Notes under the pieces: generated by a model | What the model was told of the DNA's origin: nothing | Databases searched by the model: none | The model's input: the letters and a program-made list of their open reading frames with translations, nothing else | Shown here: piece after piece, positions 21,203-28,847 of the stretch | How positions within the stretch are numbered: the stretch's first letter is position 1 | How the letters are laid out: every line of letters starts with the position of its first letter | Origin: Nocardiopsis mwathae | GTDB taxonomy: Bacteria > Actinomycetota > Actinomycetes > Streptosporangiales > Streptosporangiaceae | DNA length: 64,000 nt | Direction of reading: 5' to 3' | Assembly (NCBI RefSeq): GCF_014201195.1 | Contig: NZ_JACHDS010000001.1 | Coordinates: 620,001-684,000 of the forward strand | Program-made: the position numbers and the translations under genes

Positions 21203-22789
21203 GTGCCCAAGCCCTCCGTTCTCGTCGCGGAAGAACTCTCACCCGCTGGAATCGCTCTGTTGGAGGGGGATTTCGAGGTCCGCCACACCAACGGCGCCGA
21301 CCGGTCCGAGCTCCTGCCCGCCCTCGCCGACGTCGACGCCCTGATCGTGCGCAGCGCGACCCGGGTGGACGCCGAGGCGCTGGCCGCCGCCCCCAAGCTC
21401 AAGGTGGTGGCGCGCGCCGGCGTCGGCCTGGACAACGTCGACGTCGACGCCGCCACGAAGGCCGGTGTGCTCGTCGTCAACGCGCCGACCTCCAACATCG
21501 TCAGCGCGGCCGAGCAGGCGGTGAACCTGCTGCTGGCCTGCTCCCGCAACACCGCCCCGGCGCACAGCGCCCTGGTCAAGGGCGAGTGGAAGCGATCCAA
21601 GTACACGGGTGTCGAGCTCTACGACAAGACCCTGGGCATCGTCGGCCTGGGCCGCATCGGGACGCTCGTCGCCCAGCGGCTCTCCGCCTTCGGAATGAAG
21701 CTGATCGCCTACGACCCCTTCGTGCAGCCGTCCCGTGCCGCTCAGATCGGCGTGGAGATGATGAGCCTGGACGAGGTGCTGGCGCAGAGCGACTTCCTCA
21801 CCATCCACCTGCCCAAGAACAAGGACACCCTCGGCCTGATCGGCGACGAGGCGCTGCACAAGGTCAAGCCGAGCGTGCGGATCATCAACGCGGCGCGCGG
21901 CGGGATCCTGGACGAGGGCGCGCTGTACCGCGCCCTGAAGGAGGGCAGGGTCGCCGGAGCCGGCATCGACGTGTTCGCCAAGGAGCCCTGCACCGACAGC
22001 CCGCTGTTCGAGTTCGAGAACGTGGTGGTCGCCCCGCACCTCGGCGCCAGCACCGCCGAGGCCCAGGAGAAGGCCGGAACCCAGGTTGCGCGCTCGGTGA
22101 AGCTCGCACTGTCCGGCGACTTCGTTCCGGACGCCGTCAACGTGCAGGGCGGCGCGGTGGCCGAGGAGCTCAAGCCGGGGCTGCCGCTGACCGAGAAGCT
22201 CGGCCGCATCTTCACCTCCATCGCCGGCGGAATCCCCGAGCGCATCGACGTCGAGGTACGCGGCGAGATCGCGGCGCACGACGTCAAGGTGATCGAGCTC
22301 GCCGCCCTCAAGGGCGTCTTCGGTGACGTCGTGGAGGACCCGGTCACCTTCGTCAACGCCCCGCTCTTGGCCAAGGAACGCGGCGTCGAGGTCAACCTGG
22401 TGACCAGCGACGACCACTCCGACTGGCGGAACCTGATCCGCGTGTGCGGGATCATGTCCGACGGGCAGCGCATCAATGTGGGCGGAACCCTGACCGGCCC
22501 CCGGCAGACCGAGAAGCTCGTCGAGATCGACGAGTACACCATGGAGATCCCGCTCAGCGCGCACATGGCGTTCTTCGCCTACGACGACCGCCCCGGCATC
22601 GTCGGCACGGTCGGCGCGCTGCTCGGCGACGCCCAGGTGAACATCGCGGGCATGCAGGTCAGCCGGGACGAGGAGGGCGGGAAGGCGCTCATCACGCTGA
22701 CCGTCGACTCGGCGATCCCCGACGCCACCCTCGACGCGATCTCCACCGAGATCCAGGCGGAGACCACCCGCCAGGTGGACCTGGACTAG
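21203..22789 (+). CDS. serA: D-3-phosphoglycerate dehydrogenase
   Basis: SerA oxidises 3-phosphoglycerate to 3-phosphohydroxypyruvate, the first step of serine synthesis. The 528-residue protein is the long actinobacterial form: a catalytic/NAD domain (GLGRIGTLVAQRL, NAARGGILDEGAL, HLGASTAEAQEKAG), an intervening allosteric substrate-binding domain, and a C-terminal ACT domain (DDRPGIVGTVGALLGDAQVNIAGM) for serine feedback. GTG 21203 follows AAAAGGATCAAGCT. The stop is 11 bases before the first copy of the 64-bp palindrome. Confidence 0.97.
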   Translation: MPKPSVLVAEELSPAGIALLEGDFEVRHTNGADRSELLPALADVDALIVRSATRVDAEALAAAPKLKVVARAGVGLDNVDVDAATKAGVLVVNAPTSNIVSAAEQAVNLLLACSRNTAPAHSALVKGEWKRSKYTGVELYDKTLGIVGLGRIGTLVAQRLSAFGMKLIAYDPFVQPSRAAQIGVEMMSLDEVLAQSDFLTIHLPKNKDTLGLIGDEALHKVKPSVRIINAARGGILDEGALYRALKEGRVAGAGIDVFAKEPCTDSPLFEFENVVVAPHLGASTAEAQEKAGTQVARSVKLALSGDFVPDAVNVQGGAVAEELKPGLPLTEKLGRIFTSIAGGIPERIDVEVRGEIAAHDVKVIELAALKGVFGDVVEDPVTFVNAPLLAKERGVEVNLVTSDDHSDWRNLIRVCGIMSDGQRINVGGTLTGPRQTEKLVEIDEYTMEIPLSAHMAFFAYDDRPGIVGTVGALLGDAQVNIAGMQVSRDEEGGKALITLTVDSAIPDATLDAISTEIQAETTRQVDLD

Positions 22790-22800
22790 CCCCCCGCTTT

Positions 22801-22864
22801 CGTTGATCTCGGGGATATCGGGGTGAAAATCGCCCCTGAGACCCCGATATCTCCGAGATCAACG
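22801..22864. repeat. 64-bp palindromic repeat, copy 1
   Basis: Outer 24-base arms (CGTTGATCTCGGGGATATCG... and complement) pair with one mismatch; the inner five bases of each arm have diverged. It lies between convergent serA and the 23066 gene, where it may serve as a terminator. See copies 23008, 35618 and 59564. Confidence 0.85.
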
Positions 22865-23007
22865 CAGAATGAAGTGGGATTGCGTTCTCCCGCGTGGTGG
22901 GTCCGGGTACGTGCGGGTTGGGGCGCCCGGATCGGGGGCTGCGGTGCGACCGGAACCGCTGGCCGGGGCCGAAAGGTGTCCGGAAGGCGGCTTCCCGTCC
23001 CCTCCTC

Positions 23008-23071
23008 CGTTGATCTCGGGGGTATCGACCTAATTCTCGCCGGAATTAGGTCGATACCCCCGAGATCAACG
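23008..23071. repeat. 64-bp palindromic repeat, copy 2 (perfect)
   Basis: 29-base arms are perfectly complementary around the 6-base spacer TCGCCG. The right arm contains the stop codon of the minus-strand gene 23066-23845. The inner arm sequence differs from the other copies, but both arms changed together. Confidence 0.9.
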
Positions 23072-23845
23072 GGTTGCGGAGAAGAGTGCGGGGTCGTGGT
23101 CGGCGTCGAGGTCGAGGGCGGTGACCTCGTGGGTGGCCGACGGCGAGCCGTCGGCGCGCAGGTTGCGGAACGCCGTGAGGATGCCGCTGTCGGCGACGTC
23201 GAGCAGGCAGTGCCGGGCGTCCGGGGCGGCCAGGGCCGAGGCGACGATGTCCAGCGAGTGCGGGGCGGCGGTGAGCCGCAGGGCGGCATCGGCCCGCTCG
23301 GCCGTGTCCATCCGCAGCGCCAGGGCGGCCAGGGCCAGCGGCGGGTCGAGGACTTCGCGCAGCGCGCGGTTGGGGATCTGCCGCCAGTCGGTTCCGTCCA
23401 GTTCGGTCACCGCAGCACGGGGCGACGGCCGCCAGGTGCGGAGCTCACCGTCGATGAGCGACCACCGGCCGGTGCCGTCGCAGCCGTGGGTCAGCCACGG
23501 CACCCCGCCCCCGTCGATCTCCTCGTAGCGCCACCGGTCGGGTTTGCGCAGACGAAGACGGGCGGTGAGGATCGCGCGGCCGCCGCCGTCGGCGGGCGGG
23601 TGCGGCTCGCGCCGGGGCGGCGCCGTGCCGAGGATGCGGTCCAGGAGCGGGTGGAGCGGGCGGCGGACACGGGGCCCGCGCCCCGCGCCCTCGGCGGCGA
23701 GCGGCCGCTGCGCGGGTGGGCCGTCGAGTCCGGGCGGCAGTTCGCTGCGCAGGACCACGGTGAGGTTGCGATGGCGCTGGTCGGCCGCTGCCATGGCGAG
23801 CAGTGCGGCGGCGATGCCGTCCCGGCCGTCCCCCGGAGCGGTCAT
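23066..23845 (-). CDS. Hypothetical actinobacterial protein
   Basis: I do not recognise this 259-residue protein. It has no signal peptide or membrane helix. The middle (ARLRLRKPDRWRYEEIDG, then GRWSLIDGELRTWRPSP) loosely resembles the beta-strand pattern of LolA/RseB-like proteins that begins with a phrase about reading a value for a parameter, but this is weak. The second half is Ala/Leu/Asp-rich. It overlaps no other gene and lies 6 bases from the lipoprotein gene 23852-24538 on the same strand, so the two are probably co-transcribed. Its stop codon is inside palindrome copy 2. Confidence 0.6.
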   Translation of the reverse strand: MTAPGDGRDGIAAALLAMAAADQRHRNLTVVLRSELPPGLDGPPAQRPLAAEGAGRGPRVRRPLHPLLDRILGTAPPRREPHPPADGGGRAILTARLRLRKPDRWRYEEIDGGGVPWLTHGCDGTGRWSLIDGELRTWRPSPRAAVTELDGTDWRQIPNRALREVLDPPLALAALALRMDTAERADAALRLTAAPHSLDIVASALAAPDARHCLLDVADSGILTAFRNLRADGSPSATHEVTALDLDADHDPALFSATR

Positions 23846-23851
23846 GTCCCC

Positions 23852-24538
23852 CTACCCCTCCTCCACGACGAACGCCCACGACGCCGACACCTCGGGCGAG
23901 GGGTCCCCGCCGGCCTCCCGCTCCTCGCTGGGGACGTACCACCCGGCGTTGACGATGACGACGCGCGTCTCCGGCGGCAGGTCGGCGGAGACCGCGACGC
24001 TGTCCCCGGAGCGGTAGGAGCAGTCCGATCCGGTTCCCTTACCGCGTTCCCTGTCGCCCTCCTTGCTCCCGTCCGGGCCGGGGCCGGCCGCCGGCGGCCG
24101 GCCGTCGTCAGGGTCGGCCGTCGCCGGGGCGCACGTGTACTCGGCGACCACCCCGGTGGGCGTACCGTCCGCGCCGAGCGTGTCGTAGAGGAACAGGTCG
24201 ACCCGGATCGGCGCGACCGGAGTGGCCAGTTCGATCTCGACCCGGTCTGCGGCCGGGGCCTCGACATCGTCCGCGACGCCGTCGGCGGCCGCCTCCCGGA
24301 GTTCGCCGTCGACGAACCAGGAGGAGTAGACCCGCTCACCCGGCACGCGTTCCCCGCCGGATCCGCCCTCCCACCAGGCGCGGGGGATGTCCTCCGGGGG
24401 CGGGACGGCCTCGATGCGGGCGTCCTCCTCGCCGCTACCGGGTTCTTCCGTCGACGGGGGGACCGCGGGTCCGGTGTCGCATGCGGTGAGCAGAGCGGCG
24501 GCCGTGGCCGCCGCCGCGATCGGGCGGAGCAGGCTCAT
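23852..24538 (-). CDS. Predicted lipoprotein of unknown function
   Basis: The 228-residue product starts MSLLRPIAAAATAAALLTAC, a lipoprotein signal with lipobox LTAC (Cys20), so it should be anchored to the outer face of the membrane. The rest is acidic and Pro/Gly-rich, with a predicted beta-rich core (ADRVEIELATPVAPIRVDLF, VVIVNAGWYVPSEE). No known domain is recognised. It precedes the 23066 gene by 6 bases. Confidence 0.72.
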   Translation of the reverse strand: MSLLRPIAAAATAAALLTACDTGPAVPPSTEEPGSGEEDARIEAVPPPEDIPRAWWEGGSGGERVPGERVYSSWFVDGELREAAADGVADDVEAPAADRVEIELATPVAPIRVDLFLYDTLGADGTPTGVVAEYTCAPATADPDDGRPPAAGPGPDGSKEGDRERGKGTGSDCSYRSGDSVAVSADLPPETRVVIVNAGWYVPSEEREAGGDPSPEVSASWAFVVEEG

Positions 24539-24595
24539 GGCGTCTTCCTTCCCGATCGGCGGCGGCGGATCACTCTCTCCCGATGCGGTTCGGGA

Positions 24596-25129
24596 TCAGC
24601 AGGTGATGTTGTTGCGGCGCTTGGAGGTCCGGCCCACATACGTCGTCCCGTCCTCCACGCTCTCGTGATAGGAGGAGCCGAGCCAGTCGTGGGTATCGCC
24701 GACGCACCGCGGGGACCCTGCGTTCGCCTCGACGGATCTGCTGGAGCGCTCGGTCTTCAGCCCGCTCTCGCCGCGCTTCTGCCAGCCGTACCAGCGCGAG
24801 CGGTGGAGCACGGTCGACACACCCACCGAGGGGACCGAGGAGCGGCAGCGGGTGTCGGCGACGACGTTGACGGTTCCCCGGACATGGGAGGACCGATGCG
24901 GGTCGTGGGTCTTGCCCACGCACCCGGCGGGGCTGATGCCGGTGGGCGCGCGGGTGTCCGCCGGACCCAGTGAGGTCGTCGGCGGGGCGTGGGGGAGGCC
25001 GTCGTCGGCGGCCGCGGCCTGGGCGGGGACGGCGACGAGTCCGGCGGTGAGGGCGGTGGCGGTCGCCGCGACCGCGGCGGCCGTCCACCTCGGTCTTCTG
25101 GGGGGACGGGGGATCGGAATCGAGGTCAC
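24596..25129 (-). CDS. Small secreted Cys-containing protein of unknown function
   Basis: The 177-residue protein has an N-terminal Arg/Pro segment and a signal peptide (cleavage near AQA, about residue 38). The mature part has two similar halves, each opening CVGxTHD: CVGKTHDPHRSSHVRGTVN and CVGDTHDWLGSSYHESVED, each closed by a later Cys. This CxGxT...H pattern occurs in small secreted proteins of streptomycetes; its function is unknown to me. GTG 25129 is chosen because AAGGAG lies 5-7 bases upstream; GTG 25135 would overlap that site. Confidence 0.65.
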   Translation of the reverse strand: MTSIPIPRPPRRPRWTAAAVAATATALTAGLVAVPAQAAAADDGLPHAPPTTSLGPADTRAPTGISPAGCVGKTHDPHRSSHVRGTVNVVADTRCRSSVPSVGVSTVLHRSRWYGWQKRGESGLKTERSSRSVEANAGSPRCVGDTHDWLGSSYHESVEDGTTYVGRTSKRRNNITC

Positions 25130-25818
25130 GGTCACTCCTTGTGTGCGTACCTGGGGGTCGGTGAACCCGGGCCCATGCTGCCTCCTGGGGATTCCCGGTC
25201 GGTCGCGCACGGGAAACGCCCGTGTACAGGCGGTGTGGATTCGTTGGTGCGGCCGCGGCGTGAAAGCGGGGCGAAAGGCCCGCAACCGGGCGGTGGAATC
25301 GCGGCGCGCGGCGTGGGTCGGCCCTGATCGGGTCGGCCGAAACCGCGCATTCGGGTGCTGGCGTTGCTCGGGAAGTGGTCGGGGCGCACGGTGTCGGCGG
25401 GGGAGGGGCTGCGCAGGGTGACCGCCGGAGCAGCCGGGGATGCCGATTCGCTGGCCGATTAGTCGGGCATCCGATAGTCTGTCGTCCTAAGAGTTGCGGG
25501 CCCGGCGGCGACGACGCCGCAGCGGCCCCGCGCGGCAGGCCGCCGTGTACGTAGCGACCACTTCGGGCGGCGGCCGGACCGGTAAGGCGATCCCACCGGT
25601 GCGCGCGCGATCTTTTCTCCCGAGCCCATGGCAGCCCCGGCGGACCCGGGGCCCTCAGCGTCGATGGCCGGGCCGGGTGCGGTGCCCGCACCGTCGGCCC
25701 ACCGCTGTCTCGGCGGACCGTGCGGTGGGCCGGGTGCCCGTCTTCTTCTTTTCCTTTTCCAGCTCACCGTGTTCGAGCAGGGGGAGCTCCCCTGCCCGCG
25801 TCCAGCGAGAGGATCGCC
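25130..25818. other. Region between the secreted-protein gene and a small ORF
   Basis: No gene is convincing in about 690 bases. A GATAGT hexamer near 25474 could be a -10 box for transcription to the right. A pyrimidine-rich tract (25740-25762) is followed by a short hairpin (GCAGGGG/CCCCTGC region, about 25778-25796) in front of the 32-residue ORF. Confidence 0.4.
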
Positions 25819-25917
25819 ATGTACGACACCACCGAAGTTCCGGCCGAGGACGAGGCGACGCAGGCCGTCCAGACGGCCCTGGACCGCCGCGACAACGGCG
25901 GCCCCGCGGGCCACTGA
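25819..25917 (+). CDS. Small 32-residue ORF upstream of leuB
   Basis: MYDTTEVPAEDEATQAVQTA is followed by LDRRDNGGPAGH. A good ribosome site (GAGAGG) lies 6 bases before ATG 25819. The peptide is acidic at the N-terminus and predicted helical in the middle, with no branched-chain run, so it does not look like an attenuation leader. It ends about 80 bases before the leuB operator sites. Function is unknown; it could be a regulatory or ribosomally made peptide. Confidence 0.4.
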   Translation: MYDTTEVPAEDEATQAVQTALDRRDNGGPAGH

Positions 25918-25988
25918 GTCGGCCGGCCGGTGCGAACGCGCCGGTCACGCAATCGGGGGGAGTGGGCGCACACGCATCGGGCGCTCGC

Positions 25989-25994
25989 TACCCT
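25989..25994 (+). promoter_or_regulatory. Candidate -10 box of leuB
   Basis: TACCCT lies directly before an operator half-site (TGTCTCA, 25995-26001). Confidence 0.4.
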
Positions 25995-26034
25995 TGTCTC
26001 ATCAGCTGACTGCGCGCGTCTCACGATGTGGGAC
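25995..26034. promoter_or_regulatory. Two operator-like sites upstream of leuB
   Basis: Site A begins TGTCTCA (25995-26001) with a weak second half. Site B is GTCTCACGATGTGGGAC (26018-26034), one base from a perfect GTCTCA-N5-TGAGAC palindrome. Read on the other strand, site B aligns with the ilvB site in 15 of 17 positions, allowing A/G at the first base. The sites overlap the presumed transcription start. Confidence 0.6.
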
Positions 26035-26043
26035 GTTCGTGGT

Positions 26044-26073
26044 GGGTGGCGGGTGTGCGCACACCCGCCACCC
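26044..26073. promoter_or_regulatory. Perfect 30-base palindrome in the leuB leader
   Basis: GGGTGGCGGGTGTGC is followed at once by its exact reverse complement, 42 bases before the leuB start. It has no T-run. It could terminate the small upstream transcript, act as a protein-binding site, or form a leader hairpin. Confidence 0.55.
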
Positions 26074-26115
26074 GCATGAGACCGACCACCGCCGAAGTAG
26101 AAGCTGGCTCTCCCT

Positions 26116-27180
26116 ATGGCTGCTCGCACCGTCAAGCTCGCCGTCATCCCCGGTGACGGCATCGGCCCCGAGGTCGTCGCCGAGGGGCTGAAGGTCCTCT
26201 CCGCCGTCGCGCCCCGACACGACCTCGCCTTCGACACCACCACCTACGAGCTCGGCGCCAAGCGCTGGCACGCCACGGGTGAGACCCTCCCCGACGCGGT
26301 GGAGGAGGAGCTCCGCGGGCACGAGGCCATCTTCCTCGGTGCGGTCGGCGACCCATCGGTGCCCAGCGGCGTCCTCGAACGCGGACTGCTGCTGCGGCTG
26401 CGCTTCGCCTTCGCGCACTACGTCAACCTGCGCCCGGTGCGGCTCTACCCGGGTGTCACCTGCCCTCTGGCCGACACCGCCCCCGAGGACGTCGACATGC
26501 TCGTCGTCCGCGAGGGCACCGAAGGCCCGTACGCCGGGATGGGCGGGGTGCTGCGCAAGGGGACGCCCGGCGAGATCGCCACCCAGGACAGCGTCAACAC
26601 CCGCTTCGGGGTGGAGAGGGTGGTCCGCTACGCCTTCGAGAAGGCCGCCGCGCGCCCCCGCAGGAAGCTCACCCTCGTGCACAAGGACAACGTCCTCACC
26701 TTCGCCGGCGAGCTGTGGCAGCGCGTCGTCCGCGAGGTCGGCGCCGAGTACCCGCAGGTCTCCGTGGACTACTGCCATGTGGACGCGGCCACCATGTTCT
26801 TCGTGACCCGACCGCAGCGCTTCGACGTCGTCGTCACCGACAACCTCTTCGGCGACATCATCACCGACCTCGGCGCGGCCGTCGCCGGCGGTATCGGCCT
26901 GGCGGCCAGCGGCAACATCAACCCCGAGAACGCCTTCCCGAGCATGTTCGAGCCGGTCCACGGCTCCGCGCCGGACATCGCGGGCCAGGCCAAGGCCGAC
27001 CCCACCGCCACCGTGCTCTCGGCGGCGATCATGCTCGACCACCTCGGGCTCGGCGCGGCCGCGCGCGAGATCGAGAACGCCGTCGCCGATGACCTGCAGG
27101 CTCGGGCCAAGGACGGCTGGGAGCGGTCCACTCCCCAGATCGGCGACGACCTGGCCCGGCGAGTAGCCGAGCAGGGCTGA
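26116..27180 (+). CDS. leuB: 3-isopropylmalate dehydrogenase
   Basis: LeuB oxidatively decarboxylates 3-isopropylmalate to 2-oxoisocaproate using NAD. The 354-residue protein starts with [19 protein letters not shown] and has the substrate Arg-rich loop ([20 protein letters not shown]), the metal-binding [20 protein letters not shown], and the NAD-binding [18 protein letters not shown]. Length is slightly shorter than the E. coli enzyme but typical of actinobacteria. It is alone in its transcription unit and has operator-like sites shared with ilvB and cimA. Confidence 0.96.
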   Translation: MAARTVKLAVIPGDGIGPEVVAEGLKVLSAVAPRHDLAFDTTTYELGAKRWHATGETLPDAVEEELRGHEAIFLGAVGDPSVPSGVLERGLLLRLRFAFAHYVNLRPVRLYPGVTCPLADTAPEDVDMLVVREGTEGPYAGMGGVLRKGTPGEIATQDSVNTRFGVERVVRYAFEKAAARPRRKLTLVHKDNVLTFAGELWQRVVREVGAEYPQVSVDYCHVDAATMFFVTRPQRFDVVVTDNLFGDIITDLGAAVAGGIGLAASGNINPENAFPSMFEPVHGSAPDIAGQAKADPTATVLSAAIMLDHLGLGAAAREIENAVADDLQARAKDGWERSTPQIGDDLARRVAEQG

Positions 27181-27252
27181 GCCCACCGGTCTCGGCCCTG
27201 CTGATCCCACCCATCGGCGCGGCCGGGGCCGAAATCCCGCACCGTCTTGTCC

Positions 27253-27286
27253 GCAAGCGGGCGCGCCTGTCGGCGCGCCCGCTTGC
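27253..27286 (+). terminator. Terminator hairpin after leuB
   Basis: A perfect 15-bp stem GCAAGCGGGCGCGCC with its complement and a TGTC loop lies 72 bases after the leuB stop. Confidence 0.75.
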
Positions 27287-27383
27287 TGTTGCGTGGCTTG
27301 TCCGGGTCGGCCCCGGGTGAGCGACTGGCGCGGATAAGCGGGGTTATGGCCCCGGACACGTCGTTTCCGTCACACTAGATCTT

Positions 27384-27405
27384 GGACCGGCACCGCTGCC
27401 GGTCC
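27384..27405 (+). promoter_or_regulatory. Hairpin in the ilvE 5' leader
   Basis: GGACCGGCA pairs with TGCCGGTCC around CCGC, 27 bases before the ilvE start. The role is unknown; it has no T-run. Confidence 0.4.
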
Positions 27406-27432
27406 GATGTACCCGAGAGGACCACACCACCG

Positions 27433-28551
27433 ATGAACAGCAGCACCACCACAAGCGGGTTGACGTTCGAGATCCAGCCCTCGACCCAGCGGAAGACCCC
27501 GCAGGAGAGAGCGGCGCTTCTGGAAAATCCCGGGTTCGGCAACGTGTTCACCGACCACATGGTCACCATCCGCTACACCGAGGGCAAGGGCTGGTACGAC
27601 GCCCGGCTGGAGCCGTACGGCCCCCTGACCATGGATCCGGCGACCGCCGCGCTGCACTACGCGCAGGAGATCTTCGAGGGGCTGAAGGCCTACCGGCACC
27701 CCGACGGCACGGTCGTCGGCTTCCGTCCCGAGGCCAACGCCGCGCGGTTCAACCGCAGCGCCGCCCGGATGGCCATGCCGGAACTGCCCGAGGAGCTCTT
27801 CCTCGGCGCCATCGAGACGTTGCTGGAGCACGACTCCGAGTGGATCCCCACCCAGGAGGACAGCAGCCTGTACCTGCGTCCGTTCATGTTCGCGACCGAC
27901 GTCGGCCTGGGGGTGAACAACCCGTCCCGCAGCTACATGTTCGTGCTCATCGCCTCGCCGTCGGGCCCCTACTTCTCCGGCGGCATCAAGCCGGTGACGG
28001 TGTGGTTCTGCGAGGACTACACGCGCGCGGCTCCCGGCGGAACCGGCTTCGCCAAGTTCGCCGGCAACTATGCGGCCAGCTTCCTGGCGCAGGCGCAGGC
28101 CGTGGAGAAGGGCTGCGACCAGTGCGTCTGGCTCGATGCGGTGGAGCACCGCTGGGTCGAGGAGATGGGCGGGATGAACCTGTTCTTCGTCTTCGGCTCG
28201 GGCGACGACGCCCGGGTCATGACCCCCGCCCTCACCGGGACGCTCCTGCCGGGCATCACCCGCGACTCGCTGCTCAGGCTCGCCCCCGAGGTCGGCATCC
28301 CGGCCGAGGAGGGCCGGATCTCCACCGACGAGTGGCGCGAGGCGGCGACCAGCGGTGAGCTGACCGAGGTCTTCGCCTGCGGCACGGCCGCCGTCATCAC
28401 CCCGGTCGGCGCGGTCAAGAGCAACCAGGGTGAGTTCACCATCGGCGACGGCACCCCCGGCCCGGTCACCATGCGCCTGCGTGAGGAGCTGGTCGCGCTG
28501 CAGTTCGGCACGCGTGAGGACACCCACGGGTGGATCCGCACGTTCGGCTGA
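27433..28551 (+). CDS. ilvE: Branched-chain amino acid aminotransferase
   Basis: IlvE is the PLP-dependent transaminase for the last step of Leu, Ile and Val synthesis. The 372-residue product is the long actinobacterial type. It has the substrate loop EIFEGLKAYRHPDG, RPFMFATD, the PLP Lys context (FAKFAGNYAAS with QCVWLDAVEHRWVEEMGGMN), and the phosphate-binding CGTAAVITPVG. ATG 27433 follows GAGAGGA by about 14 bases in the leader, which is a long spacing, but no better start is seen. Confidence 0.95.
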   Translation: MNSSTTTSGLTFEIQPSTQRKTPQERAALLENPGFGNVFTDHMVTIRYTEGKGWYDARLEPYGPLTMDPATAALHYAQEIFEGLKAYRHPDGTVVGFRPEANAARFNRSAARMAMPELPEELFLGAIETLLEHDSEWIPTQEDSSLYLRPFMFATDVGLGVNNPSRSYMFVLIASPSGPYFSGGIKPVTVWFCEDYTRAAPGGTGFAKFAGNYAASFLAQAQAVEKGCDQCVWLDAVEHRWVEEMGGMNLFFVFGSGDDARVMTPALTGTLLPGITRDSLLRLAPEVGIPAEEGRISTDEWREAATSGELTEVFACGTAAVITPVGAVKSNQGEFTIGDGTPGPVTMRLREELVALQFGTREDTHGWIRTFG

Positions 28552-28570
28552 GCCTCGCGGGCCGCGGTCC

Positions 28571-28603
28571 GAGGGCCGGTCGGGGGTTTCCCGACCGGCC
28601 CTC
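28571..28603 (+). terminator. Terminator hairpin after ilvE
   Basis: A perfect 14-bp stem GAGGGCCGGTCGGG with its complement and loop GGTTT lies 19 bases after the ilvE stop, just before the cimA promoter region. Confidence 0.8.
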
Positions 28604-28626
28604 ATTCGTCCGGATTGAGAAAATTG

Positions 28627-28645
28627 TGTCTCACGTGATGAGACA
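28627..28645. promoter_or_regulatory. Operator-like palindrome upstream of cimA
   Basis: TGTCTCA-CGTGA-TGAGACA is a perfect 7-5-7 inverted repeat. Related sites lie before ilvB (17302) and leuB (26018). This is the best copy and defines the motif. Confidence 0.65.
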
Positions 28646-28696
28646 AATGGCCGGTGAGCTCGTGTTCCGTCGCGGGACTATGGCAGACTCGGTCCC

Positions 28697-28738
28697 ATGC
28701 CGTCTCAGGTGATCATTATTTCGAGGCGCGCTGGCTGA
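28697..28738 (+). CDS. cimA leader peptide (attenuation)
   Basis: A 13-residue peptide, MPSQVIIISRRAG, starts at ATG 28697. It has Val-Ile-Ile-Ile in codons 5-8 and is followed by a pause-type hairpin and a terminator. The Ile run fits the product of the citramalate route. Size, layout and the Arg-Arg-Ala end resemble the ilvB leader peptide at 17371. Confidence 0.75.
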   Translation: MPSQVIIISRRAG

Positions 28739-28758
28739 AAGCGGACCCGCCAGCGCGC
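28726..28758 (+). promoter_or_regulatory. Pause hairpin of the cimA attenuator
   Basis: GCGCGCTGGC (28726-28735) pairs perfectly with GCCAGCGCGC (28749-28758). It overlaps the end of the leader peptide, exactly as at ilvB. Confidence 0.65.
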
Positions 28759-28759
28759 T

Positions 28760-28789
28760 GACCTCTCGTGTCCACGGGGGGTCTTTTTT
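28760..28789 (+). terminator. cimA attenuator terminator
   Basis: GACCTCTCGT pairs with ACGGGGGGTC (two G-U pairs) around GTCC, followed by six T residues (28784-28789), 58 bases before cimA. Confidence 0.8.
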
Positions 28790-28847
28790 GTTGGCGCGGC
28801 CGCCGCGACGACCGGGACTTCTCAACCCACCCGCGGGAGTTCGACCC

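Noticed and set aside
22801-23071. CRISPR array made of the two close palindromes
   Set aside because: Only two units, different inner sequence, no regular spacers and no cas genes.
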